Shown here: positions 44,349 to 57,461 of the stretch, one piece after another
Numbering within the stretch: the first letter of the stretch is position 1
How the letters are laid out: every line of letters starts with the position of its first letter
NCBI GenBank assembly: GCA_016748015.1
Contig: JAAOMT010000384.1
Span: 46,866 to 110,865, forward strand
Source of the DNA: Geosiphon pyriformis
Taxonomy: Eukaryota > Glomeromycota > Glomeromycetes > Archaeosporales > Geosiphonaceae
DNA length: 64,000 nucleotides
Reading direction: 5' to 3'
Translations under genes and position numbers: made by a program
The notes under the pieces: generated by a model
Databases searched by the model: none
Told to the model about the DNA's origin: nothing
What the model saw: the letters and a program-made list of their open reading frames with translations, nothing else

Positions 44349-47300
44349 ATGCCAGCCACCAAAGCCGACTCTTCGTTGGCTGGAAGTGTAGTCACTCAAG
44401 TAGTATACATATTCGCTTTAAAATATTTTGGTTTCTTTCCCTAGCTCCTTTATTTATACTGGGGCGTTTTATGGATTCTAAAAGGTCAACGCCAAATGGA
44501 TATCTTATATCCACACATTTTTTGGATATGGTGAATAATCTCTAATCAGCACAATTATAATTCTTTTATCAATAAATAATCTTACTCAATTTATTTTTCA
44601 ATCAAATAGTCGCGTTTTTTTCCGCCTTAAGCGTATCCTGTTGGACTAATTACTATCAAATTGTAAAGAATCAATATTGGGGTTATCCCGAGGTAATAAT
44701 GGGCTTTTTCTAAGTTCGAAAAATGCCTTACTGAATTTCATGAATCAAATTCCTTTTTCTACATAGGAATGGTTTCCAAGTGTAAGTGCTAGCACCGGTG
44801 ACTGGTATCCTGCTCGGTCGATATTTCAAATTTTTATCGCTATTTCATCTGGTAATTCAAGTAGTATATTAAGATTTCTGACTTTTCCCACTATATTAAA
44901 AACATCAAACAAACTTCTATTGCAACAGGGCCTCGCTTCGCTTTGATATTCTTGTTTTATATCATATCAAACAAACCGGATCATTTATATCCCAAAATTC
45001 ATGCCTTTGTTGGAATTGCACGAGCAATAACTTGCGGTGGTTGGACATATATTACCTCTTCCGAGGATCATAATATCCATGACATATCTATGATATCGTA
45101 CATTGTATTGACATTACCATGGATGCTAGGCTCTTTAGCTATTGCGCCTGATAATCCACGAGCCCAGATGTACCGGAAACGTTTGATAATGTTATTTTTC
45201 GGGACGCTAGCGCCAATGATTTATTTTTTTATTAGGCACAAAGTATATGCCATTCCTGGTGGTAAGCATCTCAACATTTTTTGAGTCGATTTTTTATTTT
45301 AAAATCTCTTAAATGACTTGAAATTTTTAGCGTATACGATTTACGCGTTTTTTGAGTGGACCTTGATCATATATGATATCGGATTCGATGCTGTTAGTTT
45401 ATATGATTTCAGTTCTTATGAAATACGTGTTGTTGATCTAACTGTTCAGCCTGGGTATGAGTACAAACGACTGGTCTAATTTTATATTGTACTTATAGTC
45501 ATTATCTAGGTTTTTTTCTTCTGTACCTTGTAAGATTTAAAAATCAAATTATATAAATATTAACAGAAATGTAATATACTTTTGCCTATCATAGTCTCTA
45601 CAATGGCATTCCTGATGGTGGTTCGGTTGCCCGAAAGGCAAAGTAAGTAGGCTGAATTTAAAGGATAGATCCCAAATATTTTATAGCATGTTTTTGTTTG
45701 GTCTAAAACACTGTTGCTTGATATAGTTTTGACGTTTGGCTCCTACCCTTCTTTAGAAACTCACCCAGAAATATCGAGAATTCTATAAACTTTGGTTTTT
45801 GGAGTACTGTAGTGACATTCATTGCTGATACATATCTTGGTAAGTTCTAACCTGCATAACTAAAATAATCGATTTTTTATGATTTCATCTCATTTAACCT
45901 ATTTTTAACTATCTTTCAACATTGACAGCATTTATCTACTGGTCAATATTAACGTCGCTAGCTGTAACAATCTGGTATTTTCCATTATGGCATATGGGAA
46001 TTTCAGGATACGAAGCAGCCTTGTTAGTTAGTGTATCCCCAGTATTCCTTGGAATACCAGTCTTCCGCAACTCTGTAGCTTCGTATCGATGGATATTTCA
46101 ATTAGCTACGTTGGTTGGAGTTGCTGCATATTTATTTGAAAACACTGTGACTCGTTTATTTTGGGTGTCTACGGGAGTTGCAATCGCAAATTTAACTTGC
46201 ATCTCAACTTGGATTGAAAATCATAAGAACACCGCCAGATTAGAGCATGATGCGTTTGTTTGGACTTTGGGATTGATCATGAGTAATGTAGTCAAGATGG
46301 CTTGGTGGACTAATAATCCTATCTGGCCGATTATGCACAAAGAGAATGGTGGCTGGAATTTCATAGGGCTCTCTTTGGGCATTTTCGCTTCTTTGGTGTC
46401 TACATATTTGGGGAGAAAAAAGACCCAATTCCAGTATACTAAAAATAAAGAAAAACCACAAAAACTCAAGTTCTGGCTGTATTCTGCTCTTGGTTTTGGT
46501 GCCCTGTTATTTGCTTTACACTCCTTACTTACGGATACTTCCACAATTATGCGTTGGGTATATAACGGTTATCCAAACACAGGTCCACAGCCAATACCCT
46601 GGGGAGTGGCGACTATTGTCGCAATGTCTCTTGGTCTAGTTCTTTCAACCAATCGTAAAATTGTCACTAGTGTACCATGGTACGTGATTGGATGTGTTTC
46701 TTGTGCTTGTATGTACAATTATTCGGGATGGAACGGATACTATGGTGGTCTTATACTCGCCGTTTACCTGGTGTCGCTTGTGCCCACTTTTATTCGTTCC
46801 ATAACTCAACATCCGCCAGGCAGAACACTTTTCACGGCGATGATGACTTACAACATACTCTGTTTGGCACATGTTTGGGTCGTCGCTTACGCATTTGTAC
46901 CTGCAGGCATTTATATGCGGGAACATACTGATTATGTTTTGTTCGCCGTAATGTCCCTCATTGGGGCAGGAATCTATGGAGCTTCTGATCCTGAAGTTTC
47001 TTTCAAACATGCACAAATAAATACGATACGCTCTGTACGATCCTTGACAAAAATTGTATTGGCTGCCTTAATTGTTATCTCGTTTTTTATAATATTCTGC
47101 CGGCTCCCATCCAATTTACCAAAGCCTTACCATCCAGAGCAAAAACTTTTGACTGGTGGGATATGGACAATACATTTTGGTCTAGACAATGATATGTGGG
47201 CAAGTGAATATCGCTTGCGAGACGTGATTAAGGAATTGGAGCTTGATGTTATTGGTAACCAAATATGATTAGATAATTGATGAAGTCTTTGAGAATTTAT

Positions 47301-48027
47301 ATTGACCTCATTTTTCTTAATAGGTCTTTTAGAATCGGACCTTGGCCGTATTATAATGGGTAATCGTGATTTAACCCAATTTCTTGGTGAAGATCTTAAT
47401 ATGTATACAGACTATGGACCTGGTCCATCGAAGCATACTTGGGGCTGTAGCTTATTATCCAAATTCCCCATACTAAATTCGACTCATTATCTACTGCCGT
47501 CACCCGTCGGCGAGCTAGCATGTGCTATTCATGCCACATTAGATGTTTATGGTCAACCTGTGGACGTGATCGTAAGTCATAATGGACAAGAGGAGGATCC
47601 AGAAGATCGTCGACTGCAAACAACTGAATTGGCACGAATAACGCGAGAAAGTAAGAATCCTTTCGTGTTCTTGGGCTATGTTGTTACTAAGCCCTTAAAT
47701 GGAAATTATTATATTCTGACCTCGGATGGTAACATGAACGACATTGATCCTTCGGACGATGATCGTTGGTGCGAGTATATCACATACCGTGGGCTCAAAA
47801 GAACCGGCTATGCACGTGTAAGTCATGGAGGTATTACCGATACCGAAATACAAGTGGGTAAGTTTCAGGTATTAGACAAGTATGATCCGCAGACTTGGCA
47901 AGCGAGTTATCGGCGTGTAGAAGAGCACGAAGTTGATGAAGGGTTAAGATTCCCTCAACAATTCAGAGGTGACGGTGTTCGTCGGCATCATTATCATGTT
48001 TTTGATGAGCCACGTTATTTTGATTAA
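44349..48027 (+). CDS. CWH43: GPI-anchor ceramide remodelling protein
   Basis: Ten exons: 44349-44387, 44485-44530, 44610-44692, 44767-44851, 44929-45261, 45331-45454, 45595-45642, 45757-45839, 45929-47254 and 47324-48027. They give 956 residues (yeast Cwh43 is 953). Cwh43 is an ER multi-span protein that swaps GPI-anchor diacylglycerol for ceramide. The N-terminal third is Frag1/PGAP2-like: [50 protein letters not shown] middle membrane region follows ([19 protein letters not shown]). The C-terminal 300 residues have an endonuclease/exonuclease/phosphatase fold, with [23 protein letters not shown] and a final SHGGITDTE. The first exon (39 nt, donor GTAGTC) is the least certain part; everything downstream is firm. 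Confidence 0.92.
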
Positions 48028-48299
48028 GCAGTAATTTCGTAGAATAATAGATCCAGAAACAATTATACATGTTATAAAATTCGTTTCAAAATATTTAGTT
48101 TTAGATTTAGATTTTTGATTTAACTAAGGCCATAATCAGATATTTGAAAATAATTTCTAAATTCAAATAGCCGTTCATCTTATATTGGATTAAATATATT
48201 GAATATTGAAAATGTTTTGTATTCTTTAAAATCATTATTGCATAACTTTTTGTGATTCAAAGGTTAAGAAAAAGGAAGCAAATAGTTTACATATATTTA
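48028..48299. other. spacer after CWH43
   Basis: AT-rich 3' flank of CWH43 before the repeats resume. No gene is seen. Confidence 0.5.
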
Positions 48300-48635
48300 T
48301 AAAAACTCATATGTCCATAAAAGAAAAAAAACAATCATCATTTCTTATAATGTAATTTTCAATAGTAAAAACAGCTAAACAAAATGTTTTAAAGACATTT
48401 CTTCTAAATAATACAAATTTAAAACAATCTTTAATTGTTTTAAAAACATCTTTCTTTTTAATTGAAAGCTTGTTTTCGGTTAAAATTTCATTTAAACAAC
48501 ACATTAAAAACAATTCTAATATTGTTATTAAAAGTTTTAAAGTTTTTAATAACAAACCAGTATTATCAATAATATTTGTAAATATTGTAATTGTAAAAAT
48601 AGCCAAAATAATTGTAGTTGTAGTTTAAACAAGTT
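48300..48635 (+). repeat. fragment of gag-only element
   Basis: Resembles the N-terminal gag region of the copy at 49,340-49,550. For example, AAAGTTTTTAATAACAAACCAGT occurs at about 48,540 and again at about 49,428, differing at one base. It is too decayed to read as protein. An antisense open frame here is a by-product. Confidence 0.5.
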
Positions 48636-48734
48636 AAACTCTTTTACAAAAAAAATTTTATGTTTATAAAACAAATTTATTTGTGTTGTCATTAATTTTA
48701 AACAAAGTATAATCCAACTATTACTTAAGAATAT

Positions 48735-48835
48735 ACAATAAAAAATCACTTATAAAAGACATAATTTATATATTTGTTATATGTAACCAGTTATTCAAAC
48801 CAGTTAAAACTAAAAATCACAAAAAAACAAAAATA
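48735..48835 (-). repeat. LINE-type 3' tail remnant
   Basis: On the minus strand, AACTGGTTTGAATAACTGGTTACATAT matches the shared LINE tail in AT-decayed form. It lies tail-to-head against the gag fragment at its left, so two broken insertions meet here. Confidence 0.45.
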
Positions 48836-49149
48836 AAATCAAATAAATAAGTATTATATATATTTATTAAAGCTAAAAAACTAATTATATTAAATATTAT
48901 TAATTAAATTTTGTTTTTTATAAACAATTCTGAATTTAAAATTGGTCATGCTTATTTTTTTTTAAAATTATTAATTAAATTTTAAACAAAAGCAATAATA
49001 TTAAAAATTTTAAAAAAATTTAAAACTTTTTATATTAATTCTTAAAATCTAATTTCTTGATAAAAGCTATATATATAATATTTTTTTTAATTAAAAGTAA
49101 ATATTACAATAATAAAAAACCAAAAAACTTTTTGTTTTTTTAATTTTAT
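48836..49149. other. AT-rich spacer
   Basis: Almost only A/T, no CpG. It may be the erased 5' end of the gag-only element that follows. Nothing else is seen. Confidence 0.4.
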
Positions 49150-50614
49150 AATCATGACTAAAGCAAAAAGTAAAAAAGCTGTATCTATTATTTTTTCTAT
49201 ATTAATTAATAAGATTTTAACACGAAAGGATTTCTTTATTATTGAAACAGCTAAATATAATATTTTGGCTATATTTTCCTTAATTATTGATAATAATAGG
49301 CTGTTTTTGGTAGCCACTAAAGCATTTTTTTCATCTTTTAACTGGTAAAAAACCAGTTAAAATTCTCTTAAAGAGACACATTTGGATTAGTTTTAGTGTT
49401 GCCTTCACTTTTTCTAAGAGTCCAAAAGTTTTTAATAACAAACCAGTTAACAAACTGGTTTTTTCTATTATAGTTTCTATATTTGGTGCTACTAGCATCA
49501 CTTCTTCAAATAAAATAGTTAAAAAAACCAAAAATTCAAAAAAGTAGGGCAATTGCTTATTTCTGCTATTATTACATTAAACTCTTTTGTAATTCCTAAT
49601 AAAATTTTAAGTAAGATTTTCACTGTATTATTTAGTATATTGTTTAAAATAAGCCAAGATCAACCACTGGCTGTGTTGTTAGATGTGGTGTTTTTTGGCA
49701 AATTTTTGCCAATTTTAGATGTAAAACAACACTTTTCTGTTGAATTATCTGTTCTTAAAAACTGGGCTAATCAAATAAAAACTAAATCATTTTCTCTAGT
49801 TTCTGGTACTACTATTGATAGTATTTGGAAAACTATTACTAATTGTCAAAAGTTTGCTAAGTAAATGGCCTCTATTCTGGTGTCTGGTGCTATTTTAAGA
49901 TCAAATTAGCTTATATTAAGACTGTTTTTCAGTCTATATATGGTTTTTTGGATGTAAAGTCAGTATTAAAAGACAATATAAAGCTTTTTTGTATAGAATT
50001 TGCTTTTTAAGTGTCTTTGGAAACTGTATTTTTGGTTGAATTTACAAGCTCTGTTTATTTAGCCACTCTCAAAATTGCCAAGTCTTTAGTAGTTTCTGAA
50101 TTTAGTTCCTTTTCTGCTGTTGTTATGCTGTATAATATGTCTTTGAGTGTGTCTGCTGCTAATATTAAGACAGCTTTTGGTGTGTTTAGTGATATTGTTT
50201 GTGTTGTGCTAAAGCCTGCTAGTATTTGGCAATATGTGGTTGTTTATTTTAAAAAGTTGGATTCTGTTGTATCTATTTTAAATTATTGATTAGTTTTGGT
50301 GAACAAAAATAGTGTTAGGATTCTTTCCTTAGTAAATCAAAATGAGACTATTCTGTTTTACAATAGTTTTAAGGCCAAGTTGGTCAATTTTTCTTTTGGT
50401 TGTATTGTCTTTGAAATTAGTAATATGATTTTTCAGGTTGGTAGTCATACATGTTTTATCCCCCATTTTTCTAATTCTGGTCAATGTTCTCAGTTTGTTC
50501 TGGTTACTTTTGGTTCTTAGATTGATTTGAATGCTGCAGTTTTTAAGACTAGTATGCTGAAAAAGTGCTATATCTGGTAAAAAACTTCTAGTTGTTGACA
50601 TTGTTTTAAGTGTT

Positions 50615-51447
50615 ATTATAGGTAATTATTTGGGATCTCGAATCAAATAACAAACTCATAACTTGGTGCTCAATAACTAAATTATCTTGGTAATATCTGA
50701 AGGTTTTAGTTATTTGAAAGTTTTGGTTGAGTTTTTTATATAATGAACAGAGATTTAATAGAGTACAAGTCTTTTATGATAAGTTTCCCAATTTTTTTCT
50801 TCAGCTTAGTGGCCAGTTTATTCTGACAGTTATGCCTTTTTGGTAAATTATTCAATTCTTACTCTGTATTTTTTTATTTGGGTTTTTTATCAGGCTATCC
50901 ATAACATTGATAATTTAATGCTTAATCTTTAATCAATTAGTCAACAAAAATAAAACAATAAAAGAAAGACAAGAAAATATAATAGAAAATAAAGAAATAA
51001 GCCAAGGCAATGAATATTAGTATTTCATCAATAGCTGTAATCAAGAGCTATTGTTCTAGCATGATTAAGTATGAGCAATTATCAATATGAAATGTTGATA
51101 GTGAAGAGTAAATTAAGATAACAAATAATTATTTATTAATATTTGTGAATTAAAAGATTGCTTAAATAAAATCTAAACTGAGAGGTTTGTTTTTTCTGCT
51201 TTTAATATTACTGCTATATATACATATTTGAGATTTCTTAATTCTTTTATTCTTCCTGCCAGAAATCCTGAAATTCTTGGAATTCTGCAATTTCTCAAGA
51301 AGAATCTTGGAATTCTGGAATCCTGCAATTTCTCATATAAAAATTTTGTAATTCCTTTGAGAAGAATTCTGGAATTCCATATTTTACTATGTCTACTTCT
51401 AATTGGCTAATATATACTACTATGATTTCTATCTTCTATGAGTAATA
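50615..51447 (-). repeat. 3' LTR of Ty3 element
   Basis: Direct repeat of 59,606-60,436. It begins ATTATAGGTAATTATTTGGG and ends CTATGAGTAATA on the plus strand. It includes a run of CTGGAATTC/CTTGGAATTC-like repeats near 51,260-51,320, shared with the partner LTR at about 60,270-60,365. Confidence 0.88.
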
Positions 51448-51450
51448 TTA

Positions 51451-51462
51451 TTCCCTTTTTTT
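51451..51462 (-). other. polypurine tract
   Basis: AAAAAAAGGGAA on the minus strand, three bases from the 3' LTR, the expected site for plus-strand DNA priming. Confidence 0.7.
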
Positions 51463-52319
51463 AATATTAAGCTCTATTAAAATTCCTGAACTCTTCTAAT
51501 TTTTTTTCTTTAATTATTTCTTGAATTTTTTTTTCAAAAATCACTTGTGTTATTTTGGTTTGTAATTTTTCAAATTGAGCATTGGTCATTTTATCTATTT
51601 GATTAGTAATAACTATGTTCATTATTGTATTGAGTAGTATTTCTGATTGGTTTTGAAATCCAGCATATAATCAATAGATGGCTCTTGCTTGTGTTGTTAG
51701 ATTGTTTTTTCCCACAAATTGCTTAAGTTGATGTAGTATTGTTGTGTCAAATAATTATTTTGTTTTATTTGTATATAAGTTCTGAATATTCAAATATTGT
51801 TCCAAGTGAAAATAAAAAAAGTTTCTTGGAAATTGTTGTATCTATCAGTTCCATGTTTCTATCATCAATTTTTAATATGATATATCTTCTGTTTGTATTT
51901 TTATTGCCACTTTTACTTTTGTTATTATTTTGTCAATGGTGTTTTCTGGTTTTCTCTGTTTCTCATGTTGAGGTCTCTTCTTTGTATTTTTATATCAAAT
52001 AGTTTGTTGGTTAATAGTAATTTCCATATTTTGTTGTTGAATCAGTTGAAAAAGTTATTGTGCCAATGTGTGTATATTGTTAGTAATTTCTATTTTTCTA
52101 GTATTTTTTGTCGTGTATATCATGTCTTTATATACTTTTTTGGTTGTTCAATTTGACATGTTTGGTTCAATAATTATGATTGGTTCCAGATTTCATGGAA
52201 GCTCATCTGGTTGAACTAGTATTTGTTGTACTCTTAGTTGTGGAATATTATTGGTGGATAATAATATTATATGGTGATATAGATTCAGTCAATCACTATG
52301 TGCTGCTTTGGCTAAGATT

Positions 52320-53260
52320 TTGTTGTTTTATCTTAATTTATAAGCTCTATTTCCAAGAATTTCTTCTATGTAAAATGATCTGTCCCATTTGGGGTCAAAT
52401 TTTCTACTTTATTGTTTTTCTACTTTGATATAATATAAAAGTACTTTGTCTCCAATTCTGAATTCAACTGGTTTATCTGATAGTTGGTTATCATGTCTTT
52501 CTTTTTGTTTTTTTTGTAACTTTTGAATATTCTCAGCTGCTTTTTGCTGTTTGTTTTCTAGTGTTTCTATTAAGTCATATGTTCTTCTCAACAATGTTTT
52601 TTGGAAATTGTCTTTTGTTATTGGTTCAGTTGGATACATATTGACTTTTATCTTAACTGGTAAGATTACTGTTCTACTGTATACTAATTCAAATGGTGTT
52701 GTTTGTGTAGTGTCTTACTTCATTGTTCAATAAGCAAATAATATTAATGACATAAACAAATCTCATTTGTCTTGATTTTTTTGACTGATTTTGGCAATTG
52801 CTTCACACATTGTTCTATTGAATCTTTTGACTAAGCCATTGGTTTATAGATAATATGGTAATAATAATGGTCTTTTTATTTTAAATCTTTGACTTAATTC
52901 TGCCAATGTTCTATTTACAAAGTAAGTTCTTTGGTTGGATAGTAATTTCTTTAGGCATTCATGTTAACAAATCAAATCTTGATGAATGAATTTGGCAATG
53001 AATTTTGCATCTGCTTTTTGAATGACTTTTGCTTCTGGCCACTTAGTAAGATAGTCCATGACTATTGCAATATATTTGTTTCCTTTGCTGGTTATTGTTA
53101 ATGGTCTGACTAAGTCAATTCCAATATAATTGAATGGTTGTTCTACTTTGATTGGTCTTAATGGCTCATTGGGTTTTGTTCCTTCTTTTCTCTAACAAGC
53201 ATAACAATTTTGAACATATTAGATGATGTTTGAATATATAGATGGCCAATAGTATCTTTT
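52320..53260 (-). pseudogene. Ty3 integrase
   Basis: The catalytic core is readable as FNYIGIDLVRPLTITSKG and YIAIVMDYLTKWPEA, giving the first two acidic residues of the D,D-E triad. The third is not safely placed. The C-terminal part (52,409-52,639) is Lys/Gln-rich, ending RIGDKVLLYYIK, then DPKWDRSFYIEEIL across a stop, the usual integrase tail. The N-terminal zinc-binding HHCC module has lost ligands. It inserts element cDNA in active relatives. Confidence 0.7.
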
Positions 53261-53559
53261 TTTGGTTCTTTCTATGGTTGCTTCTTTATGGAAATATCCT
53301 GCTGTTGAATCTGAATGCATATTGAATAGTATTGTTTCTTTTTTTGGTTCCATGATTACTCTAAATAGTTGGTCTGGATCCTTTTTATTTTTCCATTATA
53401 AGATATTTGGTAAGTGATAAAATATTTGGATTGTTGTTTTATGTTGTTTCATTTCTTTGGAGATAATTTTTCTTTGAACTGCTGGGTATTAATATAATGT
53501 TAGAGTTGTTGATATTTTTGTATATTCATCTTTTGTTATATTTTTGGATTGGAATGTTA

Positions 53560-54030
53560 GATTTGTTTTATTCGTGACAAACTGTCAACATTTCTGTTTT
53601 CTTTTCTCTTTTTGTAATGTATTGTATAATTAAATGGTAAAAGTTTTATTTTCTATCTAGGATAACAATTGTTTTCAAATTTTTGTTTCTGAATTGAAAT
53701 CAATTCTTTATGATCAGTGTATATGTCAAATTTCTGGCTTAAGTATTCTTTTCATTTCATAACTGCCTAATAGATTGCTAAGTGTTTTAGTGCTAAAGTT
53801 ACATAGTTTTTTTCAACTGAACTTAAGCTGCAACTAGCATATGTTACTGGATGTTCTCTTCTATTTGGTTTTTTTTAAGATAGTATAGCTCTTAATGTTT
53901 GATCTGACACATCAATTGTGATTATGAATGGCTTGCTATGATCTGAATAGATCAGTACTAAAGCTTGAATAAGTTTTCTTCTTAATGTATTAAAGGCTTC
54001 TTGCTGTTTTTCCATCCATTCATATTTGGT
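53560..54030 (-). pseudogene. Ty3 RNase H
   Basis: Motifs FIITIDVSDQTLRAIL, VTYASCSLSSVEKNY and FDIYTDHKEL are seen in order, downstream of RT, interrupted by stops (for example TAA/TAG near 53,760-53,870). It degrades the RNA strand during reverse transcription in active elements. Confidence 0.7.
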
Positions 54031-54120
54031 GTTCTTTGCTTAGAGCTGGTGTAATGGCTGAGCTAGTTTAGAAAAATCTTTGATAAAGTAACAGTAGTAA
54101 TCTGCAAATCCTAAGAATGC

Positions 54121-54760
54121 TTATAGTTTGGTCAAGTTGGTGGGTATTGAATAGTTTTTAACTATCTTAATTTTGTTTGAATTTGTTTTGATTCCGTTTT
54201 TACTTACAATATGTTCTAAGAATTTTAATTCCATTTTTTCAAAGAAGCATTTAGTGGTATTTAACTTTAATTCTGTTCTTCTTAGTCTTTCAAATACTTG
54301 TTGAAAATGGTATAAATAATCATTAAATGTCTTGGAAAACACATTGGTGTTATTTAAGTAAACAACTACTAATTTTCACAATAATTCAGTATAGACAATT
54401 TTTATAAGCCATTGGAATATAGCTGGTGCATTTATTAAGCCAAAAGACATAACTTCAAATTTGAAATTTTTTTCTTGAGTTGTAAAAGCCATTTTCTTCT
54501 TATCTTCTGGTTTCATGGCTACTTGCCAGTAACCACTGTTTAAGTCTAAAGTTAAGAACCATTTTTTTCCTCCAAAAGCATTGAAAAGTTCTTGGATCTT
54601 TAAAATTAAATAGCTATCTCTTTTTGTTACTCCATTAAGTTTTTGGTAATTTACACAAAAGTAGATTTTTCTATTCTTTTTATGAACTAATACTATTGAC
54701 AATGACAATAAACTCATTAATGATTGAATTAACCCATTGTTTAACATCTGATTGATTTCT
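54121..54760 (-). pseudogene. Ty3 reverse transcriptase
   Basis: Open pieces 54,376-54,747 and 54,121-54,342. LTLDLNSGYWQV holds the first catalytic Asp and FGLINAPAIFQ follows. The active-site box reads VVYLNNTNVFS at about 54,335-54,365, where YLDD is expected, so both Asp have become Asn. The thumb/connection start (ERLRRTELKLNTTKCFFEK) is readable. This RT cannot be active. Confidence 0.85.
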
Positions 54761-55011
54761 TGTCAAATGATTTTATGGCTTACTAGTAGTACTTGGTATG
54801 CTCTTTGTTTAATTGGCATTGCATTTTCAGTCTTAATTTGATGTTGAATTATGTTAGTTCTGCCAAATTTGTTTTCACTAACAAAAATATCAGTAAAGTT
54901 GTAAAGTAGCATTTTGAGTTGTATTTGTTACAGTGGATCCAAGTTTCTTAAATTCATTTGTTCTAATTGTTTTGGTTGGAGCAAATAACATTTTCTTTGT
55001 TTATATATTGT

Positions 55012-55752
55012 TTATGATGTAATGTTTACATATCTACACAGTTGTGGAAAATCTGAAATGGTGTTTGGTGGTTGTTTTTCCACTTCAATGCTTAAATATC
55101 TGATAGTGGTTCTTTTTGGTATCTCAATAACATCTTCTGTTGTATTGTAAATGGAAATTTTGACATGTTTAGAGCTTTTGGCTGGTATGTAAAGATTGAT
55201 AAGTTCAATTGTTTCTGATTCACAAATTGTAGTTTTCACTTCAAAAATTTGAGCTTGGTCTTTTATTTTCCTTTTTATGGCTAATATGTACTGGTTAGAG
55301 ATAATTTCTCTTTTGTCAACAATTTTTTCCTCTGTCATATTAATTGGTATGTCTATTCTATTCATAGATTTAAATCCATTAATCTCTCTAGTGGTAATTT
55401 TTAATTCTTCTCTGTTTCTTATTAATACTAATTGAGCTATTTTAACCAGAGGCAGGAATATTGCCTGTGCTATTTTTTTATTAGGCTCTATAGTATAGAT
55501 CTTTTCCAAGTCATTTTGTAGCATTGCAATAATATTTTCTACATATTCTGTGTTAATTATTCTTTCTCTAATGTTAATTCCCTTTTTTGCTAAACTATTC
55601 TTGGATGCTAATTGAACTATTGTTGTTGCTGGGATTTTCAGTATTACTTTAAAATTAATACAAATGCATGAATATGGTTTTAATTTTATGGCTTCTTTTT
55701 CCAGATATCTTAGATCAAATTCTGCATTAATATTATGCATACATTTGGACAT
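55012..55752 (-). pseudogene. dUTPase-like domain of the Ty3 element
   Basis: 246 residues in one open piece between protease and RT. The trimeric dUTPase motifs are visible in order: motif 1 AEFDLRY; motif 2 QLASKNSLAKKGI; motif 3 ERIINTEYVENIIAMLQN (catalytic Asp expected where Asn stands); motif 4 PNKKIAQ; motif 5 REINGFKSMNRIDIP (GFGSTG-like). Substitutions are Gly to Lys/Glu and Asp to Asn, all explicable by G-to-A change. Active dUTPases clear dUTP and so keep uracil out of cDNA. The remaining 100 residues have no assigned role. Confidence 0.75.
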
Positions 55753-55988
55753 AATATCTTCATTGCTATTACTAAACTATTTAAGTTCTTGTTTTTTAAA
55801 GAAATTAAGAAGCACAATATATTGTTTTGGGTTTAAATTGGAGTCTGAATTATTGTTATTTTCATTGCCATTTTAAATGGAACTGGAACTATTATTTTCA
55901 TCATTATTGTTGTTGATGATAGGTTGTAGATGAAGTCACACTTATTACAATATTAAAAGTCATATAGAATCAAACAGTGGTCACATAA

Positions 55989-56520
55989 TCAAGTATTTAG
56001 CTGCTCTAAACATTGTTCTTGCTCTTCTTTAATGGATGCTAATTCTTGGTAGTGTTTGTGAAATTGTTTTGGGTCCATAAAATCTAGAACAATATCTGAA
56101 TTTGGGTCCCAATCAAGTTCTATGAGTTTTGGTAAGTTGTTTTTAATCACTTTTATTTCTTTTGGTAATGCTCCTTCAATTTTGGCAAGTGCTATACACC
56201 ATATTTTGTTGTTATTATGTAAACACCCATCCAAATGTCTTACTGCTCTTCTCCATGCTGCTTCTATTAATGTTTTTTTTCTTATTCAGTCACTTATTAG
56301 GATCATGTATTGGCACAATTTGTCATATATTCTTTTTCACTCTGGAATTTTATTCTATATTTCTTCATCTAATAAAGTTTTTCCACATGTAAGGCATGAT
56401 TCATTATCCCATTTTCCTTGTTGTTTAGATCATTCAAAATGCTCTAGGACACATAATTGGCAATAAAATTTTGTTGCTGTTGGATATTCTTTATTATCAT
56501 CACAGCATGCATTCATTGAT
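55989..56520 (-). pseudogene. Ty3 conserved linker, role unknown
   Basis: The open piece 55,989-56,234 reads ALPKEIKVIKNNLPKLIELD and DPKQFHKHYQELASIKEEQE. Upstream, out to about 56,520, Cys/His pairs remain in broken frame. It lies between protease and dUTPase-like domain. No fold is assigned. Confidence 0.5.
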
Positions 56521-57002
56521 GACAATTTCTTGTCACAATCAATGCATACCAGTTTCAGTTAGTGATAGTTAGACAGTTGTGGTAAGATATAGCTGTATAG
56601 AGTATAAGTTGTAGTGTTTGTTGGTACTGGCTCTTTTTTTTTCTCTTTTCCTTTCTTTTTTTCAGTTTCCTCTCACTTCCAAATTAGTGTCAGCTTATTT
56701 TGATTGTTGTTAGTTCACAATATTTAGTCATTATTCTAGGTAAGTTTTTTTTTTCACTTTTTCTTTTCTTTATTATTCTATAAGAGTATGAGCAGTAATT
56801 TGTTGTGTTTGTTATCAGTCCACAAGACTTGGTAGACTTTCCAGATAGGTTTTTCCTTTTTTTCTTTGAGCTTGATTAGTGTTGCTAGAGTGTGAATGGT
56901 CTTGAAATGACCACATGTGGCTGGTACATATGTGTGTTGTCTGTTCTAACTAAGTTGGAGCTTTTGTGTAATCCAATCAAGCACTGCATTGGTTTTGGAC
57001 AA

Positions 57003-57461
57003 TTAGTTATTTCCAACTAGTACTTGATATTGGGTTGCTTCTATTACCAAGACTTTGATAGGAGCTATAATACCATTAACTTCAAAAAAAAAGTTGTTGA
57101 TTTTGCCAATAGAAGTTTTGGTTGCTTTATTAGCTATAATAATTCTGGCATTGGCAGCATAATCAACTTGGTGACCTAATTGGTCCATAAGTTGTCATGT
57201 AATAATACTGCCTACTGATTTGCTATCAAAGATCAGTTTGATGAACTGACTATCAACTTTGGCATCAGTGTACATTGCAGTAATAGATTTTGCATCAAGA
57301 GTGGCTTCACTAAAAAGAGGTGGTTTTGCTGGTTCTTTTATTTCAAAAAAAAAAATTGCTGATAATAATTTATTGTTGGTAACAGTTGCTAGTGAGATGT
57401 TACTAGTAAGTGGTATTTGGTTAGTTTTCTGATTGTTAGTTTGAGTATTCTCTAAGGTCAC
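57003..57461 (-). pseudogene. Ty3 aspartic protease
   Basis: The active-site strand reads LIFDSKSVGSIIT at about 57,200-57,238, where DSG/DTG is expected. It continues as QVDYAANARIIIANKAT, then APIKVLVIEATQYQVLVGNN, which resembles the ILG..FL strand of retropepsins. Gly to Lys at the flap-facing site and a stop between the two open pieces (57,195-57,461 and 57,003-57,188) show decay. Confidence 0.7.

Noticed and set aside
44192..44395. antisense frame over the CWH43 first exon
   Set aside because: It has no recognisable domain and lies in the divergent promoter and exon 1. It was kept in mind because CWH43 exon 1 is weak, but it is not supported as a gene.
46221..47016. long antisense open frames within CWH43
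   Set aside because: They lie opposite the large CWH43 exon, whose reading is strongly supported by family motifs; the antisense frames show no motif.
51739..52733. plus-strand hydrophobic open frames
   Set aside because: They are antisense to the Ty3 integrase region; the hydrophobic look comes from T-rich codons.
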